NCBI GenBank assembly: GCA_009776515.1
Contig: WRNP01000016.1
Location: 1-21,376 of the forward strand
Length of the DNA: 21,376 nucleotides
Direction of reading: 5' to 3'
Origin: Dehalococcoidia bacterium
GTDB taxonomy: Bacteria; Chloroflexota; Dehalococcoidia; Dehalococcoidales; UBA1222
Shown here: in pieces, positions 8,744-15,626 of the stretch
Numbering within the stretch: position 1 is the stretch's first letter
How the letters are laid out: each line of letters begins with the position of its first letter
The notes under the pieces: generated by a model
Seen by the model: only the letters and a program-made list of their open reading frames with translations
Databases searched by the model: none
What the model was told of the DNA's origin: nothing
Translations under genes and position numbers: made by a program

Positions 8744-8765
8744 CCACCACCTGCCAAGGTTAATT

Positions 8766-9347
8766 ATGATTGCTAGCATAAGAGGCATTATCGAGGCTGT
8801 GGCCATTGACCACGCCGTAATCATCGTGGGAGGGGTAGGCCTCCAGGTATTCATGCCCACCACCACCCTGTCCGCTTTGGGTAGCACGGGGGCGCCAGTG
8901 CACCTCCTCACCCAAATGGTGGTGCGCGAAGATGCCATTATGCTTTTCGGCTTCGGCGCAGAAGAGGAGCTAGAGCTCTTTCGACTCCTTCAGGGCGTAT
9001 CAGGCTTCGGTCCCAAGCTTGCCTTAACCCTACTCTCTGCCCTCAGTGCCGAGGAGCTAGCCTCGGCCATCGCCGGGGGCAATATGGAGCTCCTCACCTC
9101 CGTGCCTGGCGTGGGTAAGAAGCTGGCAGGAAGGCTCATCCTGGAACTTAAAGACAAAGTCGCTATCTGGGCGACCGGAGGCGGGACATCTTCGGACCAG
9201 GGCGACAATGATGTGATCGCTGCCCTTATGTCATTGGGCTACTCGGCCACCGAAGCCTCTCGCGCCGTGGCCTCAGTGCCACATGAGACAAAGTTCAGTG
9301 TAGAGGACAAAATCAAGCTCGCCCTGGGCTATTTCGAGAAGAAATAA
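8766..9347 (+). CDS. ruvA: Holliday junction branch-migration subunit RuvA
   Basis: Tetrameric junction-binding protein that positions the RuvB helicase. The 193 residues hold an N-terminal OB fold (1-62, MIASIRGIIEAV onward), two helix-hairpin-helix motifs (VSGFGPKLA, 78-86, and VPGVGKKLA, 113-121), an acidic, Gly/Ser/Thr-rich linker, and the C-terminal RuvB-binding domain (about 147-193, ALMSLGYSATEASRAV). It follows ruvC by 22 bases. In many bacteria ruvB comes next, but here pyrE follows after a 55-base gap, so ruvB must lie elsewhere if present. Confidence 0.95.
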   Translation: MIASIRGIIEAVAIDHAVIIVGGVGLQVFMPTTTLSALGSTGAPVHLLTQMVVREDAIMLFGFGAEEELELFRLLQGVSGFGPKLALTLLSALSAEELASAIAGGNMELLTSVPGVGKKLAGRLILELKDKVAIWATGGGTSSDQGDNDVIAALMSLGYSATEASRAVASVPHETKFSVEDKIKLALGYFEKK

Positions 9348-9402
9348 AAGGCCTAGACGTCCTGGCACCCATCTTATTATCACTCCAAAGAAAGCTGAAA
9401 AT

Positions 9403-9981
9403 ATGAGTGACTACTCCCGTAGAATCCTAGAGCTGGCAGAGGAGACAGGGGCCGTACTATACGGCGACTTTACGCTCTCCTCTGGCCTTAAAAGCGACCA
9501 TTATTGGGACGGCAAGAAGATCACCCTCTCCGCCCCGGGCACCTACCTAATCGGTCAGGCCATCCTCGAAAGGCTTGCCGGCTTGGAAATAGATGCCGTC
9601 GGCGGACCAGAGATAGGAGCCATTCCCATTGCCACCGCCGTCGCTTTGGTAAGTCACTTGGAAGGCCGGGGGATTCCGTCATTCATCGTCAGGAAAAGCC
9701 CCAAGGAACATGGCACCCGGAAACCGGTGGAGGGATATCTCCATAAAGGCAACCGGGTAGCGGTTGTGGAAGATGTAGTCACCACTGGCGAGTCAGTCCT
9801 CAAAGCCATCGCCGTTATTGAAGAATGTGGCGGCAAGGTGGTAAAAGTAATAGCCCTGGTGGATCGGCATGAGGGCGGAAGGGATAAACTCCGCCTGGCC
9901 GGCTATAACTTTGAGAGTATCTTGGACTTCCAAAAAATGGAAGGGCGCGTGGTTCTGGCAGTGTCCCAACCCAACCCCTAG
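9403..9981 (+). CDS. pyrE: Orotate phosphoribosyltransferase
   Basis: Joins orotate to PRPP to give orotidine 5'-phosphate in pyrimidine synthesis. The 192 residues show the type-I phosphoribosyltransferase fold, with the PRPP loop VVEDVVTTGES (121-131), the substrate segment GDFTLSSGLKSDHYWDGKK near the N-terminus, and VRKSPKEHGTRKPVEG before the mobile loop. It has the single-domain length, without a PyrF fusion. A GAAAG stretch sits a few bases before the ATG. It lies 55 bases after ruvA and may be the last gene of the yebC-ruvC-ruvA transcript; no promoter is evident in the gap. Confidence 0.93.
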   Translation: MSDYSRRILELAEETGAVLYGDFTLSSGLKSDHYWDGKKITLSAPGTYLIGQAILERLAGLEIDAVGGPEIGAIPIATAVALVSHLEGRGIPSFIVRKSPKEHGTRKPVEGYLHKGNRVAVVEDVVTTGESVLKAIAVIEECGGKVVKVIALVDRHEGGRDKLRLAGYNFESILDFQKMEGRVVLAVSQPNP

Positions 9982-10020
9982 CATTTATTATATGTCAAGC
10001 CGTCATTGAACCAGCACATT

Positions 10021-10128
10021 GGTGCCAAAGGCAAGGCATAAGTCGGCATAGTGGGCCGATAACGGCTATGTCGCTACGGCTCCGTAGCCCCCAAGCAGAT
10101 TCGGACAAGCCTATCTCCGCAAGGCACC
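10021..10128 (+). repeat. Inverted-repeat-rich segment between pyrE and hrcA
   Basis: GGTGCC (10021-10026) pairs with GGCACC (10123-10128), enclosing two hairpins: GCCG-ATAA-CGGC (10055-10066) and GCTACG-GCTC-CGTAGC (10073-10088). No T-run follows, so it is a poor terminator. It could be the folded 3' UTR of pyrE or a small structured RNA. The rest of the 277-base gap holds only the hrcA promoter and operator. Confidence 0.35.
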
Positions 10129-10179
10129 GATGGTGGCCCAAAAGTCTAAAAACCAACACCCAGAAAATAATGCTACCCC

Positions 10180-10208
10180 TTGACAATAGGGTAGGGGGAT
10201 GTTACATT
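10180..10208 (+). promoter_or_regulatory. Sigma-A promoter of the heat-shock operon
   Basis: A perfect -35, TTGACA (10180-10185), and a -10, TACATT (10203-10208), are 17 bases apart, the ideal spacing. The transcription start should fall near 10215, inside the CIRCE operator that begins one base after the -10, as expected for HrcA-repressed promoters. Confidence 0.88.
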
Positions 10209-10209
10209 A

Positions 10210-10236
10210 TTAGCAATCGATGGCATAGACTGCTAA
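10210..10236 (+). promoter_or_regulatory. CIRCE operator (HrcA binding site)
   Basis: TTAGCAATC, nine spacer bases, then GACTGCTAA: a 9-9-9 inverted repeat with one mismatched pair. The known CIRCE consensus is TTAGCACTC-N9-GAGTGCTAA; each arm differs from it by one base. It overlaps the predicted transcription start. HrcA, encoded directly downstream, is the expected repressor, giving autoregulated heat induction of hrcA-grpE-dnaK. Confidence 0.93.
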
Positions 10237-10291
10237 CGCGTTACCTGCAAAATAGGTCATGGCACATTCCTGTGGCAAGTTTTTGAGAATT

Positions 10292-11338
10292 ATGTCAAGG
10301 CTAACACCTAGGGAAGAAACCATCCTTAGTTCGATCGTCCGCCAGTACATCGAACGGGCCTTGCCGGTGTCCTCGGTCAGCATCCTTGAGGAGTGCGGCC
10401 TGGATGTGAGTTCGGCAACCGTACGCAACGATGTCGCTCGCCTGGAAGAAGAGGGCTACATCGTGCGCCCACACTACGCTGCGGGCTCCATCCCATCCGA
10501 CCAAGGATACCGTCATTATGTCAGCACCCTATCCCCACCCCAGCTACCACTGGAAGAGCAGTTTTTGATCAACCACCTCTTCCACCAAGTGGAAGACAAG
10601 CTTGAGGAATGGCTCAACCTAGCCGCCACCCTGCTTGCCCGACAGACCCGTAGTGTAGCCGTGGTAACTGCTCCGCGTCCGGCAGCAGCCCGCTTCAAGC
10701 ATACGGAGCTTGTCTCGCTCCAGCCGCAGCTCGCCCTGGCTGTGCTGGTATTGGAGGGCGCCAAGGTTCATCAACAACTCATTGGCCTCAACGAGCCCCA
10801 TAACCAGGAGGGGCTGTCGCAGCTTGCAGCCAGCCTCAATAAGAAACTAACGGGGCTCTCCACCTCCCGAGTGCGCACAGTCACCGCCAAGCTCATTGAG
10901 TCGGAAAAGCTCGTAGCCCAAAGCATCCTCCGCATGATGGAGGCCGGGGATAAGCACGCTGGCAGGGAGATTTTTCTGGACGGTTGGCACTACCTTTTAT
11001 CACAGCCAGAGTTTAGCCACAGTGCACGCTTAGCTGGCCTTATGAGCATGGTGGAAGAACGCAGGCTCATCGAATTGATGCACACTGGCAAGGATGCCTG
11101 CGTGCAGGTCTTTATCGGTCGCGAGAATCAGGCCGAAGCCATCAAGGAGTGTAGCCTGCTCATCTCAAGCTACGGCCTGCCAGACGAACCGCTGGGCACG
11201 ATGGCTGTGGTAGGACCGACCCGTATGGCCTACCAGCACGCCATCTCCGTGCTGGGCTATATCGCCTCGCTCATCAGCGTGCTGGTAGCCGATCTATACG
11301 GGGCAAGCCCCCAATCGATTCGCCAGAACACCTCGTAA
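10292..11338 (+). CDS. hrcA: Heat-inducible transcription repressor HrcA
   Basis: Dimeric repressor that binds CIRCE and is released on heat shock when GroEL is titrated. From the ATG at 10292 it has 348 residues. The N-terminal winged helix reads SRLTPREETILSSIVRQYIE, then VSSATVRNDVARLEEEGYI and the family-typical HYAAGSIPSDQGYRHYV; the C-terminal part is the HrcA GAF-like domain, including YGLPDEPLGTMAVVGPTRMAY. An in-frame ATG at 10259 would add 11 residues outside the family's usual N-terminus; neither start has a strong Shine-Dalgarno. It is the first gene of the operon behind its own operator, and a strong hairpin separates it from grpE. Confidence 0.95.
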   Translation: MSRLTPREETILSSIVRQYIERALPVSSVSILEECGLDVSSATVRNDVARLEEEGYIVRPHYAAGSIPSDQGYRHYVSTLSPPQLPLEEQFLINHLFHQVEDKLEEWLNLAATLLARQTRSVAVVTAPRPAAARFKHTELVSLQPQLALAVLVLEGAKVHQQLIGLNEPHNQEGLSQLAASLNKKLTGLSTSRVRTVTAKLIESEKLVAQSILRMMEAGDKHAGREIFLDGWHYLLSQPEFSHSARLAGLMSMVEERRLIELMHTGKDACVQVFIGRENQAEAIKECSLLISSYGLPDEPLGTMAVVGPTRMAYQHAISVLGYIASLISVLVADLYGASPQSIRQNTS

Positions 11339-11347
11339 AGATTTCGT

Positions 11348-11366
11348 CCGGCCGCCCAGCGGCCGG
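11348..11366 (+). other. GC-rich hairpin between hrcA and grpE
   Basis: CCGGCCGC (11348-11355) and GCGGCCGG (11359-11366) form a perfect 8-bp stem around the three-base loop CCA. No T-run follows, so it is more likely an mRNA processing or stability element, or a weak attenuator, than a full terminator. Its core GCCGCCCAGCGGC also occurs in the yebC leader at 7452-7464. Confidence 0.6.
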
Positions 11367-11395
11367 CCTTAGAACTACTTAACTTAGGATCAGAT

Positions 11396-11941
11396 ATGTC
11401 AGAAGATGAAGAAAGGTACAGTGACACCGAACAACCGGAGGGAGATGAGTCCCTGATGGATGTCGCTACCCTAACAAAAGAACTCGACGACGCCCGTCAA
11501 AGAGCCGAGGATTACCTGATAAGCTGGCAGCGAGCGCAGGCCGACTTTACCAACATCCGCCGCCGCCTAGAGCAGGACAAGGCCGAGGCCATCAAATACG
11601 CCGAGGGCGACCTCATCCTAAAGCTCCTATTGGTGCTGGATGATCTGGACCGCGCCATGAAGCATGCCCCCCCTGATCTCAAGAGCGATGGCTGGGTACA
11701 AGGTATGGAAGGCATCGCCCGCAAATTCAAGGGGGTTTTGGAGGGTGCAGGACTAGAGGAGATAGCTGCCATGGGCCTTGCTTTCGACCCCACCCTGCAC
11801 GAAGCGGTAGCTTGCCTGCCGGGACCGGAGGGTATGGTCATTGCCGAGCACGACAAGGGCTACCGCTTCAAGGACCGCGTGCTCCGGCCATCGCGGGTGG
11901 CCGTAGGCTCAAGCGAGCCGGCACAAGAGATCATCGCGTGA
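11396..11941 (+). CDS. grpE: Nucleotide exchange factor GrpE
   Basis: Releases ADP from DnaK and thereby resets the chaperone cycle. The 181 residues have an acidic N-terminus, a long coiled-coil helix (about 25-70, ending in the family's ADFTNIRRRLEQDKAEAIKYA), the four-helix dimer region LLLVLDDLDRAM, and the C-terminal beta domain with GLAFDPTLHEAVACLPG and GYRFKDRVLRPSRVAV. The ATG at 11396 has AGGA 6-9 bases upstream. It lies between hrcA and dnaK in the usual order. Confidence 0.95.
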   Translation: MSEDEERYSDTEQPEGDESLMDVATLTKELDDARQRAEDYLISWQRAQADFTNIRRRLEQDKAEAIKYAEGDLILKLLLVLDDLDRAMKHAPPDLKSDGWVQGMEGIARKFKGVLEGAGLEEIAAMGLAFDPTLHEAVACLPGPEGMVIAEHDKGYRFKDRVLRPSRVAVGSSEPAQEIIA

Positions 11942-12009
11942 TCTAAAATCATGAGCTACGCCATAACATGGCAACGCTTCTGAAATACACAATAATCTAT
12001 GAAATATGT

Positions 12010-12016
12010 AAGGAGG
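12010..12016 (+). promoter_or_regulatory. Shine-Dalgarno that fixes the dnaK GTG start
   Basis: AAGGAGG sits eight bases before GTG at 12025. The GTG opens VAKAVGIDLGTT, the normal DnaK N-terminus. The in-frame ATG at 11968 lies upstream of this site and would add 19 non-conserved residues, so it is rejected as the start. Confidence 0.9.
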
Positions 12017-12024
12017 AACATCAA

Positions 12025-13947
12025 GTGGCAAAAGCAGTCGGTATAGACCTGGGCACCACTTTCAGCGAAATCGCCGTCATGCAGGCCGGCGAGCCCGCAG
12101 TCATCCCCTCAGCGGAGGGCGGCAATCTCACCCCTTCGTACGTAGCCATTTCCAAGACGGGCGAGCGCCTAGTGGGACAGGTAGCTCGCCGCCAGGCCAT
12201 CGTCAACCCGGAAAATACCGTCTTTCTTATCAAGCGCTTTATGGGACGCAAGTGGGACGAGCCGGCGGGACGCGAGCTTTCGGTGCAAGAGGACGCCAAG
12301 CGCAGGCCTTACAAAGTGACCCGCGGCTCCAACAGCGAGGTGCGTGTGGCAATGGGTGACAAGGAATACAGCCCGCCCGAAATCTCGGCCATGATACTCC
12401 AGAAACTCAAAGCGGATGCCGAAGCATATTTGGGCGAGCCAGTCACCGAGGCCGTTATCACCGTCCCTGCTTACTTCAATGACGCTCAGCGCCAGGCCAC
12501 CAAAGATGCCGGGCAGATTGCCGGTCTCAACGTACTACGCATCATAAATGAGCCGACGGCGGCCGCTCTGGCCTATGGTTTGGATAAAAAGAAAGAGGAG
12601 ACGGTGGCCGTCTACGATCTGGGCGGCGGCACCTTTGACATCTCCGTCCTGGAACTGGGAGATGGTACTTTCCAAGTCAAATCCACCGCCGGGGATACCC
12701 ATCTGGGTGGGGACGACTTCGACCAGCGCATCATGGACTGGCTGGCCGACGAATTCAAGCGGGATCAAGGTATCGACCTCCGCAACGACAAGATGGCCAT
12801 GCAACGTCTCAAGGAAGCTGCCGAAAAGGCCAAGATTGAGCTTTCCACCGTGCAACAGACAGAGGTCAACCTGCCATTCATCACCGCCGATGCCTCGGGC
12901 CCCAAGCATCTTACTATCAACCTCACACGTAGCAAGCTTGAGCAGCTCGTCATGGATCTGGTGGATAAGACCCTAGAGCCCTGCCGTCGGGCCGTGGAGG
13001 ATGCAGGTATTACCGCCGCCAAGATCGATGAGGTTGTCCTGGTAGGCGGCCAAACCCGTATGCCCCTCGTGCAACAGAAAGTAAAAGAATTCTTCGGCAG
13101 GGAGCCCAACAAAGGCGTCAACCCAGACGAGGTGGTGGCCATCGGCGCCGCTATCCAAGCCGGCGTCCTCAAGGGTGAGGTTAAGGACGTCTTGTTATTG
13201 GACGTGACGCCGCTTACCTTGGGCATAGAAACCCTAGGCGGTGTGGCTACACCGCTCATCACGCGCAACACCACCATCCCCACCTCCAAGAGCCAAGTAT
13301 TCTCCACTGCCGCCGACAACCAACCCTCGGTTGAAATCCATGTCCTCCAGGGTGAGCGCCCCATGGCCGCCGATAACCGTACCTTAGGCCGCTTTATCCT
13401 AGACGGCATCCTACCCGCTCCCCGAGGTCTGCCCCAGATTGAGGTAGCCTTTGACATTGATGCCAACGGCATCCTGTCGGTCAGGGCACGCGACAAAGGC
13501 ACGGGCAAGGAACAGAAGATCACCATCACTGCCTCCTCAGGCCTCTCCAAAGAAGACGTCGCCAAGATGCAGAAAGAGGCCGAGGCTCACGCTTCTGAGG
13601 ATGCCCGTCGCAAGGACGAAGCCGAAGTGCGCAACAATGCCGACACCATGGCCTACCAGGCAGAGAAGATGCTACGGGATAACAAGGACAAGGTCGGCGC
13701 CGACCTCAATACCGAGGTTGAAAGCAAGATCGGTGCCGTCCGAAGTGCCCTGCAGGGGGCGGACACCGAGGCCATCAAGCGCGCAAGCTCAGAGCTTACG
13801 GAGGCCATGCAAAAGATAGGCTCAGCGGTCTACCAGCAAAGCCCTCCGCCCGGCGGCGCAGGCCCCCAAGACAGTTCCTCCGGCGGAGAAGAACCTCCGA
13901 AACCCCCGGACGAGGGCACTGTTGAGGGCGAGTTCCGCGAGGTTTAG
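12025..13947 (+). CDS. dnaK: Chaperone protein DnaK (Hsp70)
   Basis: ATP-driven chaperone that works with the DnaJ and GrpE encoded beside it. From the GTG it has 640 residues, typical for DnaK. The nucleotide-binding domain shows GIDLGTTFSEIAV (F where bacterial DnaK normally has N), NEPTAAALAYGLDK, DLGGGTFDIS and LVGGQTRMP. The interdomain linker region reads DVLLLDVTPLTLGIET, followed by the substrate-binding domain. The lid is followed by a Pro/Gly/Ser-rich segment and the tail GTVEGEFREV, a variant of the usual EEVD-like end. It is in the hrcA-grpE-dnaK-dnaJ cluster, and the CIRCE upstream of hrcA should control it. Confidence 0.97.
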   Translation: MAKAVGIDLGTTFSEIAVMQAGEPAVIPSAEGGNLTPSYVAISKTGERLVGQVARRQAIVNPENTVFLIKRFMGRKWDEPAGRELSVQEDAKRRPYKVTRGSNSEVRVAMGDKEYSPPEISAMILQKLKADAEAYLGEPVTEAVITVPAYFNDAQRQATKDAGQIAGLNVLRIINEPTAAALAYGLDKKKEETVAVYDLGGGTFDISVLELGDGTFQVKSTAGDTHLGGDDFDQRIMDWLADEFKRDQGIDLRNDKMAMQRLKEAAEKAKIELSTVQQTEVNLPFITADASGPKHLTINLTRSKLEQLVMDLVDKTLEPCRRAVEDAGITAAKIDEVVLVGGQTRMPLVQQKVKEFFGREPNKGVNPDEVVAIGAAIQAGVLKGEVKDVLLLDVTPLTLGIETLGGVATPLITRNTTIPTSKSQVFSTAADNQPSVEIHVLQGERPMAADNRTLGRFILDGILPAPRGLPQIEVAFDIDANGILSVRARDKGTGKEQKITITASSGLSKEDVAKMQKEAEAHASEDARRKDEAEVRNNADTMAYQAEKMLRDNKDKVGADLNTEVESKIGAVRSALQGADTEAIKRASSELTEAMQKIGSAVYQQSPPPGGAGPQDSSSGGEEPPKPPDEGTVEGEFREV

Positions 13948-13964
13948 CTCAGCTCCCACGGGTG

Positions 13965-13973
13965 TGATATAAT
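13965..13973 (+). promoter_or_regulatory. Extended -10 promoter ahead of dnaJ
   Basis: TGATATAAT is an extended -10 with a perfect TATAAT hexamer (13968-13973). No good -35 is present, which extended -10 promoters can tolerate. The transcript would start near 13980, right at the hairpin that follows. It would give dnaJ a transcript that is independent of HrcA. Confidence 0.5.
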
Positions 13974-13980
13974 GCGACCG

Positions 13981-14010
13981 AGAGGGCCGGGATGAACTCC
14001 TGGCCCTCTT
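13981..14010 (+). terminator. Hairpin between dnaK and dnaJ: terminator or 5' mRNA hairpin
   Basis: A 12-bp stem (13981-13992 with 13998-14009, one G-T pair) closes the loop TGAAC. Only CTTATAT follows, so termination would be leaky. It ends the dnaK message at a plausible distance (34 bases), yet it also lies at the predicted 5' end of the internal dnaJ transcript, where it could protect that RNA. Both roles are possible. Confidence 0.55.
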
Positions 14011-14103
14011 ATATCTGAATCATGGCCGTGAGCTACGAGCGGCGAGCCAGGTACTCAGTCTGCCATACGAAACTCACAGCTTAAAACCTAAAAAGAGTCA
14101 ACC

Positions 14104-15183
14104 ATGAACGCCAAGCGAGATTATTACGATGTGTTGGGGGTGGGGCGGAACGCCAGTGACGAAGAAATCAAGAAAGCGTTCCGCAAGCTCGCTTTCCAGT
14201 ACCATCCCGATAAAAACCATGACGCCAAGGCTGCGGATCAATTCAAGGAGATCAACGAGGCCTATCAGGTGCTGGGCGACCCTGAAAAGCGCTCGGCCTA
14301 TGACCGCTTCGGCCATGCCGGAATAAGCGGAGCGTCTTTCGGGGGCACAGGCGGCTTTGAGGACTTCGGCTTTGGCGGTTTCGGTGAGATCTTCGAATCT
14401 TTCTTCGGCGGCATGAGCGGCCAGACGAGCCGTAACCCACAGCGCGGTGCCGACTTAAGCTATGAGCTCAAGTTAGGCTTTGAAGAGGCCGCCCTTGGGG
14501 CTGAGAAAGAAATCCGCATCCGCCGCACCGAGTACTGTTCCGAGTGCAAAGGTAGCGGGGCAAAGCCCGGCACTCAGCCAGCAAATTGCACCGAATGCAA
14601 CGGCACAGGGCGGGCACGACGCGTTCAACAGAGTATCTTCGGACGCTTCACCAATGTCGTCACTTGCCCGCGCTGCCGGGGAGAAGGCAAGGTTATCAGC
14701 GAGCCCTGCCCACATTGCCGAGGCACTGGTCGCGAAAGCTTTGAGAGGCAGATCGCCGTGACCATCCCTGCCGGAGTAGACGAGGGCACCCGCGTCCAAC
14801 TCACCAGCCAAGGTGATGTGGGTGAGCGCGGCGGCACAGCCGGCAACCTTCTGGTCGACCTCAAGATTAAACCCCACGAGGTCTTCCAGCGCGAGGATGC
14901 CAATATCATCTATAACCTCAGAATCAACATCACCCAGGCAGCGCTGGGGACTGAGGTGAGTGTGCCCACGCTCTATGGCGATACTTCGCTTAAAATACCT
15001 GCTGGCAGTCAGAACGGAGCCGTCTTCACCCTAAAAGGCAAGGGCGTGCCATACTTCCGCCGCTCGGGCAAGGGCGACGAAATTGTACGCCTCACCATAG
15101 TCGTCCCGGAAAAGCTCTCCCGGGAGCAGAAAAGGCTTCTGGAGGAACTAGCAGCCACCTTTGAAGACAAGGGTAGCAAATAA
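14104..15183 (+). CDS. dnaJ: Chaperone protein DnaJ (Hsp40)
   Basis: Type-I co-chaperone that delivers substrates to DnaK and stimulates its ATPase. The 359 residues contain the J domain (about 5-70) with HPD at 34-36, a Gly/Phe-rich segment, a zinc-binding region with all four repeats (CSECKGSG, CTECNGTG, CPRCRGEG, CPHCRGTG), and two C-terminal beta-domains. All zinc cysteines are intact. It follows dnaK after 156 bases that hold a hairpin and a possible promoter, so its expression may be partly separate from the CIRCE-controlled genes. The ATG start gives the normal family N-terminus (AKRDYYDVLGV); its Shine-Dalgarno is weak. Confidence 0.96.
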   Translation: MNAKRDYYDVLGVGRNASDEEIKKAFRKLAFQYHPDKNHDAKAADQFKEINEAYQVLGDPEKRSAYDRFGHAGISGASFGGTGGFEDFGFGGFGEIFESFFGGMSGQTSRNPQRGADLSYELKLGFEEAALGAEKEIRIRRTEYCSECKGSGAKPGTQPANCTECNGTGRARRVQQSIFGRFTNVVTCPRCRGEGKVISEPCPHCRGTGRESFERQIAVTIPAGVDEGTRVQLTSQGDVGERGGTAGNLLVDLKIKPHEVFQREDANIIYNLRINITQAALGTEVSVPTLYGDTSLKIPAGSQNGAVFTLKGKGVPYFRRSGKGDEIVRLTIVVPEKLSREQKRLLEELAATFEDKGSK

Positions 15184-15294
15184 CCCACGGTAGCTTAACT
15201 GGATTTACTTCTTGTAGCAGAGCTACGAGGCGATTCGTGTAGCTACATAACGGACGGCTTATCCGCATTGGAACTTTATTCCCCTATGTGGCTG

Positions 15295-15323
15295 TTGACA
15301 ACGCCACTAGCATTTATCATAAT
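15295..15323 (+). promoter_or_regulatory. Sigma-A promoter of the Mo hydroxylase operon
   Basis: A perfect TTGACA (15295-15300) and CATAAT (15318-15323, five of six) have the ideal 17-base spacing. Transcription would start near 15330, about 300 bases before the first start codon. Confidence 0.75.
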
Positions 15324-15363
15324 ACACTAGAGGTTTGTTGTTGCACGCTGTTAATACAAAGGG

Positions 15364-15525
15364 TTAATTACAATGTGCCAGCGAAAAATCCCCTTTCGCC
15401 CAAATGCCGCCCACCCTATCCGTGAGCCATCTAAGTAAGAGCGACCATATGCCAAATGCCCGCCGTATCGGCTTTTTATCTAGGGTAAAATCGCCGCCTA
15501 TCTTTTCAGGCACAGTACGGTACAT
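15364..15525 (-). CDS. Possible 53-residue ORF antisense to the leader
   Basis: The minus strand has an open frame that starts at an ATG, contains MYRTVPEKIGGDF and KPIRRAFGIWSLLLRW, and ends at TAA. The composition is protein-like, with an amphipathic Trp/Leu-rich stretch, but no Shine-Dalgarno precedes it and I recognise no family. The frame extends nine codons further upstream before a stop, so this may equally be a gene remnant or chance. Confidence 0.15.
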   Translation of the reverse strand: MYRTVPEKIGGDFTLDKKPIRRAFGIWSLLLRWLTDRVGGIWAKGDFSLAHCN

Positions 15526-15563
15526 TTCGGCCAGACGGCGGTTGAACGTTTGATTTCAAACAT

Positions 15564-15571
15564 AGGAGGTG
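15564..15571 (+). promoter_or_regulatory. Orphan Shine-Dalgarno sequence in the leader
   Basis: AGGAGGTG matches the anti-Shine-Dalgarno end of 16S rRNA over eight bases, but no ATG, GTG or TTG follows at usable distance. The same octamer precedes the large-subunit gene at 16340-16347, where it does serve a start codon. It may be a standby ribosome site, part of an RNA switch, or a relic of a lost small gene. Confidence 0.5.
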
Positions 15572-15626
15572 AAAGAACTCTCAGAAATCGTTCCAATCTC
15601 CGGCTAAAATAATTCAGGAGGATTGA

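Larger units (their letters stand above)
15184..15626 (+). other. Long gene-poor leader before the Mo hydroxylase operon
   Basis: Over 440 bases with no convincing gene on the + strand. The region has a hairpin just after dnaJ (AGCTACGA at 15221-15228 with TCGT..AGCT at 15235-15244), a good promoter at 15295-15323, a short inverted repeat GTTTG/CAAAC (15548-15561), and a near-perfect Shine-Dalgarno at 15564-15571 with no start codon after it. The predicted 5' UTR is about 300 bases, long enough for a cis-acting RNA. I could not match it to a known riboswitch by eye. Confidence 0.6.

Noticed and set aside
11968..12024. Upstream ATG extending dnaK by 19 residues
   Set aside because: A strong Shine-Dalgarno at 12010-12016 serves the GTG at 12025, which gives the normal DnaK start.
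12765..13565. Long 266-residue open frame on the minus strand inside dnaK
   Set aside because: It is fully antisense to a highly conserved gene, is rich in Ser/Arg/Pro as expected for a GC-biased shadow frame, and has no recognisable motif.
14022..14084. A 20-residue ORF in the dnaJ leader
   Set aside because: There is no Shine-Dalgarno, no recognisable sequence, and the length is easily reached by chance.
15457..15475. GCCG-TAT-CGGC followed by TTTTT as a terminator in the leader
   Set aside because: A four-base stem is too short to support a call.
15373..15553. Two short + strand ORFs (21 and 34 codons) in the Mo hydroxylase leader
   Set aside because: Neither has a ribosome binding site or recognisable sequence; the strong Shine-Dalgarno at 15564 lies downstream of both.
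15330..15626. Molybdenum cofactor riboswitch
   Set aside because: The context fits, but I could not identify the conserved core by eye, so it is left as a test in the findings rather than a call.
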